Shown here piece by piece: positions 58,813 through 64,000 of a stretch of DNA of 64,000 nt (its first letter is position 1; the number at the start of each line of letters is the position of its first letter). Origin of the DNA: Pterois miles. Lineage: Eukaryota > Chordata > Actinopteri > Perciformes > Scorpaenidae. Location: the NCBI GenBank assembly GCA_947000775.1, contig CAMQGK010000001.1, forward strand, positions 5,321,501-5,385,500, read 5' to 3'. The notes beneath the pieces were generated by a model. The model searched no databases. It was not told where the DNA came from and saw only the letters and a program-made list of their open reading frames with translations. Position numbers and translations under genes: made by a program.

Positions 58813-61800
58813 TTGTTTTGGGCAGCACAATCCTGCTTGGCTAAATAACAGTACATACTGAGGTTGCATTGAGTTGCATTGTGAGGCGTTCAAACTCTAT
58901 TCCATAAAAATGAGTATTGGGGGAAGGTAAACCATAACATTATCATGATGTGTTCAAATGTAATCTTGTAAATTTCATTTTTGGCAAGAAAGTTGAGGCA
59001 GTGTATTTTGAAGTACATGGGATTTATTGTTTTGTTTGTGTTTATTTATCAAATTCATCAGATGATAGAAATGTCTCAGTGATGAGAGATTTTGTTATTC
59101 TGTTTACACCAGTTATTCCTTTAATATCTCTGCTGTATTTGACCATTGTGGGCTATGTTGCAAATCGATGAGTAGGATGGTATTTTATTTTGATTTTCCA
59201 GGTAATTAAATGTGGACACATTGGACTCTTTGTTCTTAGGTTTTTGTAGTGTGATCTGCACATCCAGCATAGACTCTTATTTTTGGGTTCATGTCCCTGT
59301 TTCTGCTTCTTGTCTTTTTCTGATCACTTCCTGGATTCAGAAAGCCTCCCAGGACACAGAAGTGCTGACCTAGCATCAGTTTTCTGTGTGAAGCCATGTG
59401 GCTTTCCTAGAGTGACTGTAAATCAATATACTGCACAGACGACTGTTAAAATATCACCCCTGCTCTCTTTGTTAAGGGAAAATTAAGTATAAAGACAAGT
59501 TGCTGCCTGAAAAAGACGCTTTGACGTCCACATTCTGAGATCCAAAAAGCCGCCTTGTAATCGGATTGGTTCCTCCGTGTTGTTAAGGGAAGTGTGATTA
59601 TGTTGTATAGTAGCCACACACACTTCGCAGACATCCTGGCTTTTATGGGGCCGAGCTTCTTACACTTGTCTGTTGAATTGAAACTAGGCCAGTTCGTCTT
59701 TGGAATGACAATTACCATGGACCAAACCCAGGCCCTATTCTGAGGCTGGAGGGATGGAGGGCAGGTGGGGGTGACGATGAGGGTATGAAAGGAGCAAAGA
59801 CGATTGGGCGCTGCCAAGACGCTCTGGATGTACAGTAGCTTCCGATGCTCGTTAGCGCAGCCGAGCGGAGGGCCAGGCACCGGGGGGGAGGCTGGCACAG
59901 GCCGGGGCGGGATGTTTAGAGGCAGCGTCTATCTTTAACTTGATTTTAGGGGCTCTTTTGATAAAGCATGGCTCAGCTCGGCAAAGAATAGAGGCAACAA
60001 GCTGGGGAAACCCTCCCACTGTCCCCCCTCACTCCTCTTTTCTCCTCTCCTCCTTGATCTCCGCCGAGCCATCCCTCTTTTCTCTCCATCTTCTCCTGGC
60101 AGGCTTCTCCGCAACGGTGTGAGGTTGTCAGGCTGGCCCAGATTAAGGGCATTGTCCGAAGGTATTTACATCCGGCCAAACCATATTAAACAGAGATTAG
60201 GGGTTTTCACTGCACATTGTAAAAAAGAGAAAAAAACGGAGGGGCTAAAAAAGAAGAGGGAGCTTTTCCAGGACGAGCAGGATGTACAATAGGCATAGCT
60301 GTGAAATGGAGGAAGAGAAATGTGCTCTTTATGGAGGTGGGGGGCTGATGGTTGGTGGTAGTGGTGGTGGTTGGGGGGGGGGGGCGTCCACAGATCCTGT
60401 TTGAAGGTCATGTGATGCTGGCTTGTCTGGGGGGTGTAGAGTGTGCCAAGCGGTTGGCAGCCGGTTCAGTTTTTCAGCATAGGAAGCAGAAGTAAAAGAA
60501 TCTGTTGGCGGGATGCGGCGAGCAGACGGGCTGCTGTGGAGGACATCACGGTCTGAAGCAGGCGGTCTGACCGTGTGTCCCTCGCTCTTATTTAAAAAAT
60601 GTCTGTTTATCGCAATTTTGGTCTCTTTTTACTGCTGAGGTCTGTGAGACAAAGCGAAAACCAATTTCTAAAACCAACTCTTTTGCACTGCAGAAAAACA
60701 TTGCCCACGTGTACAGACACACTGCACACATCCCAGCGTCACACACGTGCACACCAATTGGCCGTAAGTGATCACAGAAATGTGGAAAGCATTTTCCCTG
60801 TTGGGAAAGAAAAGGAGAGTCCATTCTTGTTTCAGTAGTAGAAGCAAACAGCTAATTACCTGCAATAAAAAAGGCCATTTGTCGCTGAAATGTCTGCCAC
60901 TGGTTCGGGAGCAGCCCACTTGGGCAGATGTTGGAAACATGGCCTTGTTGTATTATTAGCTCAGTGTAGTGAGGAGGAGGAGGAGGAGGAGGAAGAAGAA
61001 GAAAAGGGAGCTTGATAAAGATTAATGTCTCCCTGCCCCATCTGGAATCCATCACTTTCAAAAGTGGTTTAAACGCAGATATGGTTTAAAGAAGGTATGT
61101 GTTGCTGTTTTTCTACCAGACTCAATAAAAGTACCTGTTAAGCTCCCCTACAGAAAGAGACTCTTGTAAGCTTTCACTATTTATGATCCTTCTTGCCGGC
61201 CTGTTTGAACCTGCAGGGATGTTTCTTTATGCAAAGCAATCCGGCCGAACAAGGAGACGTTATTCTGAAATCAGTCTGGAGAGTCAGTGGGAAGTTTAAA
61301 GGATACTAAATTGGCAAAAGCTGTTTTTCTGGGGATATCTGGTATTATTGAAGACCCACTGGTTTTCAGCACAGCAGAGATGAAACTCTGAATTTATATC
61401 CTTCAGAGCAGAAAATGAATTCATGAAGCTGCCAGCATGGTGATGCTACGATTTAGTTGTTTACTGACAGATGTGACGTTCAGAAAACACCCTCCTCACT
61501 CTGAATTTTAAAGAGGGATATGCATCAGGAAACATTGTGCACACACCCAGACTCAAAACAGACTTTTAGACATTTTTAAGATCAAGTTCAGATTCACTGT
61601 TGTATCATTTATACTTTAATGTGGAGTTTTCCATTGTTACACTCAGACCTTGGTTTCAAAGACTTAGACAGTGATGTCAGAGTGAAGAGACATCTCTAAA
61701 AAAAGCTTCACATTGGCAAAGTCGACAGTTTATAGATTTGCCCTTGAAGAAAAAGAAATTTGCATCACATTTGCACTTATTTGAATGAAGACAATGTCAA

Positions 61801-61819
61801 GAGTTCATTAGAAAATAAT
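58813..61819. other. intronic; possible conserved non-coding block 59640-60210
   Basis: No exon is supported. The minus frame of 150 codons at 59446-59898 has no recognised domain. From 59640 to 60210 the sequence is unique, fairly GC-rich and orderly (TTGATAAAGCATGGCTCAGC, CCAGATTAAGGGCATTGTCC), as in vertebrate conserved non-coding elements. A GGT/G-run lies at 60353-60384 and a (GGA)n run at 60971-61005. Confidence 0.3.
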
Positions 61820-62378
61820 TAGGGCTTTCAGTCAATTAGGATATTTCAGCGATTAATCTCATATTTGTCCATATTTGATCAAAAATATTTTTTTTATGTG
61901 ATCAAAGTGTACCTTAAAGGGAGATTTGTCTCGTGTTTAATACTTTCATCAACATGGGAGTGGACAAATATGCTGCTTTATGCAAATGTATGTGTATATT
62001 TATTATTGGAAATAAATTAACAACACAAAACAATGACAAATATTGTCCAGAAATATGCTCAAATCATAACATAGCAAACTGCAGCCCAACAAGCAACAAC
62101 AGCTGTCAGTGTGTCAGAGTGCTGACTTGACTATGACTTGACCCAAACTGACTGGGATTATCATGAAGTGGGCATGTCTGTAAAGGGGAGACTGGTGGGG
62201 ACCCAGAGATCCCATTTTCATTTACATATCTGGAGGTCAGAGGTCAACGGACCCCTTTCCCAACAAAATTTAGTGTAAGTTTGGAGCGTTATTAACCTCC
62301 TTCGTGACAAGCTAGTCTGACCGGGTTGGTTCCAACAGACTACTTAGGTTTTCTTGCCTTCATGCGCTTTCAGCCCTA
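61820..62378 (+). mobile_element. hAT-like non-autonomous transposon, family A, third copy
   Basis: 559 bp from TAGGGCTTTCAGTCAATTAG to CATGCGCTTTCAGCCCTA. The flanks AAAATAAT (61812-61819) and AAAATTAT (62379-62386) are an 8-bp target duplication with one mismatch. The interior aligns with 42805-43478 over nearly its whole length, but the right end lacks the GTTGCGTTAATG..GTTAACTTTGACAG part, so the termini differ. Confidence 0.85.
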
Positions 62379-62386
62379 AAAATTAT

Positions 62387-63050
62387 ACAAATGTTCAATG
62401 TTGCTGTCCTTTAAAAATAGTCTTGAATCTGCACCAAAATATTATCACTTGCTACTCAGCCCATTGCTTTACTTGCCCCAAAAATTGAATGAAAATTGAA
62501 TTGAAATTGTAATCAGTTAACAACTTAGTATAAAGCATCACATTCCTGCTCCATAAAATGGTTGTAAAGCAGTAAAACTCTTTTTATCGCCCCTCTAACG
62601 TGTATGTTAGTCGGATGATGATGACGGTGAGCTAGACGTCATCCGCTTTTCCTCGTGACCTGATATGACAGCAGCCATGGCGACGGCTCCTCAGTCTGGT
62701 CGACAGTCCTTCCTGTTTCTCCAGGATCCCTCACCCACTCCCTCAGTGTGTGTGTGTTAGAGAGACCGGCGTGGAAAGGCTTCCCACATAAAGAGGTCTT
62801 TTCATCCCCAGGGCCGCAGCCTGCCCGCCGGCCCCTGGAGAAGTTTGTAGAGGATAAATAAACCTCTTCAGACGGACAGAAAAGATGGAGTCTGTACGCG
62901 GCGCGTTAGCGTACAGCGCGCCGCAGTATCTCAAAGAGAGACTTTATTTTATTCTGAAGGGCTATTTGTTATGATATTGAGCCGAGAGGGTTAGAAGGGC
63001 CAGGAGGGCAGGGGCCTCTTGATTTATGGAGTGACCGCCCAGCCTTACTG

Positions 63051-63051
<1 letters not shown>
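62387..63051. other. intronic, GC-richer at 62640-63000, no exon recognised
   Basis: Unique sequence. The stretch around 62895-62925 has a CpG cluster (GTACGCGGCGCGTTAGCG) in an orderly, repeat-free context and could be regulatory. Confidence 0.3.

Positions 63052-63136
<85 letters not shown>
63052..63136. repeat. (CA)42 microsatellite
   Basis: About 42 uninterrupted CA units. Confidence 0.97.
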
Positions 63137-63138
<2 letters not shown>

Positions 63139-63269
63139 TTCGTCCCGTTTACAATTGCAGATACATACACACATATGTACATATCACATTTACACACACA
63201 CTCAAAGAGTACATATCACACATTGCTTCCAGCTGGCCCCAGGTTCCGGCGAGTGCTCCCACCCCCTTC

Positions 63270-63272
<3 letters not shown>

Positions 63273-63308
<36 letters not shown>

Positions 63309-63317
63309 ACACACACC
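63273..63317. repeat. (CA)n microsatellite
   Basis: About 22 CA units with one T interruption. Confidence 0.95.
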
Positions 63318-63779
63318 AGACAGCCGATAGCTCACACATGCCGCACCGGCCAAGAAAACAGCGGGAATGTGTGGATGTTGATATGAGGGCTGGAGGACGC
63401 CACCACAACGCTTTCATTTATCTGCTTTGTCAGAATCACTTCAGGTCTGATTTATTCAGGAAGAACTTTGATGTCAAACCAGTTTGTCATGAAGAGGTTC
63501 GCAGAGAACAAAGAACATAAACACAAAAGATTTGAGGAGACAAAGACTTTGAATTAGTGCTTTTATAATCACACAGTCTGTCTTCTACTATATTCATACG
63601 GTATCCTGATCATATTTGCTGCACCTCTAGACCAATTTATCATGCCACTGTTGGGCATTGTATAAAATCAGACACCATGTTGTCCAGATTCTTCTGCGAC
63701 CACGGCCACATCCACAAACCTTTAATGGATCTTTCTTGTTAGTTCAATAGTTGTAAATCATTTTTATCATGTCATTCTT
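63318..63779. other. nothing recognised
   Basis: Unique sequence; the frame at 63155-63520 mostly reads the CA repeats. Confidence 0.4.
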
Positions 63780-64000
63780 TGCTGACTAACAGTTGTGCCA
63801 GTTTGTCGACTAATCGATTATTTGATTTAATCGACACAAAAGCTTCACTTTAAATCTGGTGTTTACCATAGATGTGCTCATTAGTTTCCTGGAAATAAGT
63901 TGTGCAACCTGAAAAAAAGCAAAAAAAACAGCAACTAATGGACTAAAGACATCTTAACTGACAAAGACAATACAGCTGAGTAGTTAACTAGTTGAGTAAG
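63780..64000 (-). mobile_element. family C MITE, inverted, cut by window end
   Basis: TTGTCGACTAATCGATTATT, GGTGTTTACCATAGATGTGC TCATTAG and CTTAACTGACAAAGACAAT are the reverse complement of the family C landmarks. Confidence 0.55.

Noticed and set aside
59446..59898. 150-codon minus-strand frame
   Set aside because: No domain, signal peptide or flanking splice sites recognised; more likely a chance frame in a GC-balanced, possibly conserved non-coding stretch.
63052..63317. CRISPR-like regular repeats
   Set aside because: These are simple CA microsatellites; there are no spacers, no leader and no cas genes, and the genome is vertebrate.

Overview
The window looks like nuclear DNA from a ray-finned fish, most likely a percomorph teleost. 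There are no long reading frames, no operon-like packing and no prokaryotic signals. Instead it has vertebrate-style splice sites, a CpG-rich promoter zone, many long (CA/GT)n, (TTC)n and (TTA)n microsatellites, and a dense load of small mobile elements of types known from teleosts: tRNA-derived SINEs, L2- and RTE-type LINE remnants, hAT-like and Tc1-like non-autonomous DNA transposons. The organism call is an inference from repeat content.

Only one gene is supported, and only its 5' end is present. It is on the + strand. A GC- and CpG-rich zone (about 35985-36180 and 36700-37240) holds a probable non-coding first exon ending at a good splice donor (37243|37244). A 4.4 kb intron follows. The second exon (41636-41861) carries the start codon and a clear signal peptide, then a phase-1 splice donor. 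The remaining ~22 kb to the window end would be intron 2, with one weak candidate mini-exon at 44686. The product should be a secreted or type I membrane protein; the visible ~29 residues are too few to name it.

Layout. 1-800: LINE remnants and a perfect 56-bp palindrome. 800-9500: mostly unique sequence with one hAT-like element (2478-2975) and scattered repeat fragments. 9530-10990: a tandem array with a ~400-430 bp unit. 11-35 kb: intergenic or regulatory sequence with LINE tails, SINEs, purine-rich tracts and possible conserved non-coding blocks. 35-42 kb: promoter region and first two exons of the gene. 42-64 kb: intronic, rich in hAT-like and Tc1-like elements and long microsatellites.

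Nearly all short open frames here are chance frames or lie in repeats. Repeat families were recognised by reading and by comparing copies within the window; no database search was possible. I see no CRISPR array, tRNA or rRNA gene, or new defence-type system. The best leads are the structured repeats (palindrome, tandem array, a DNA transposon with a swapped internal body) and the unidentified signal-peptide gene.
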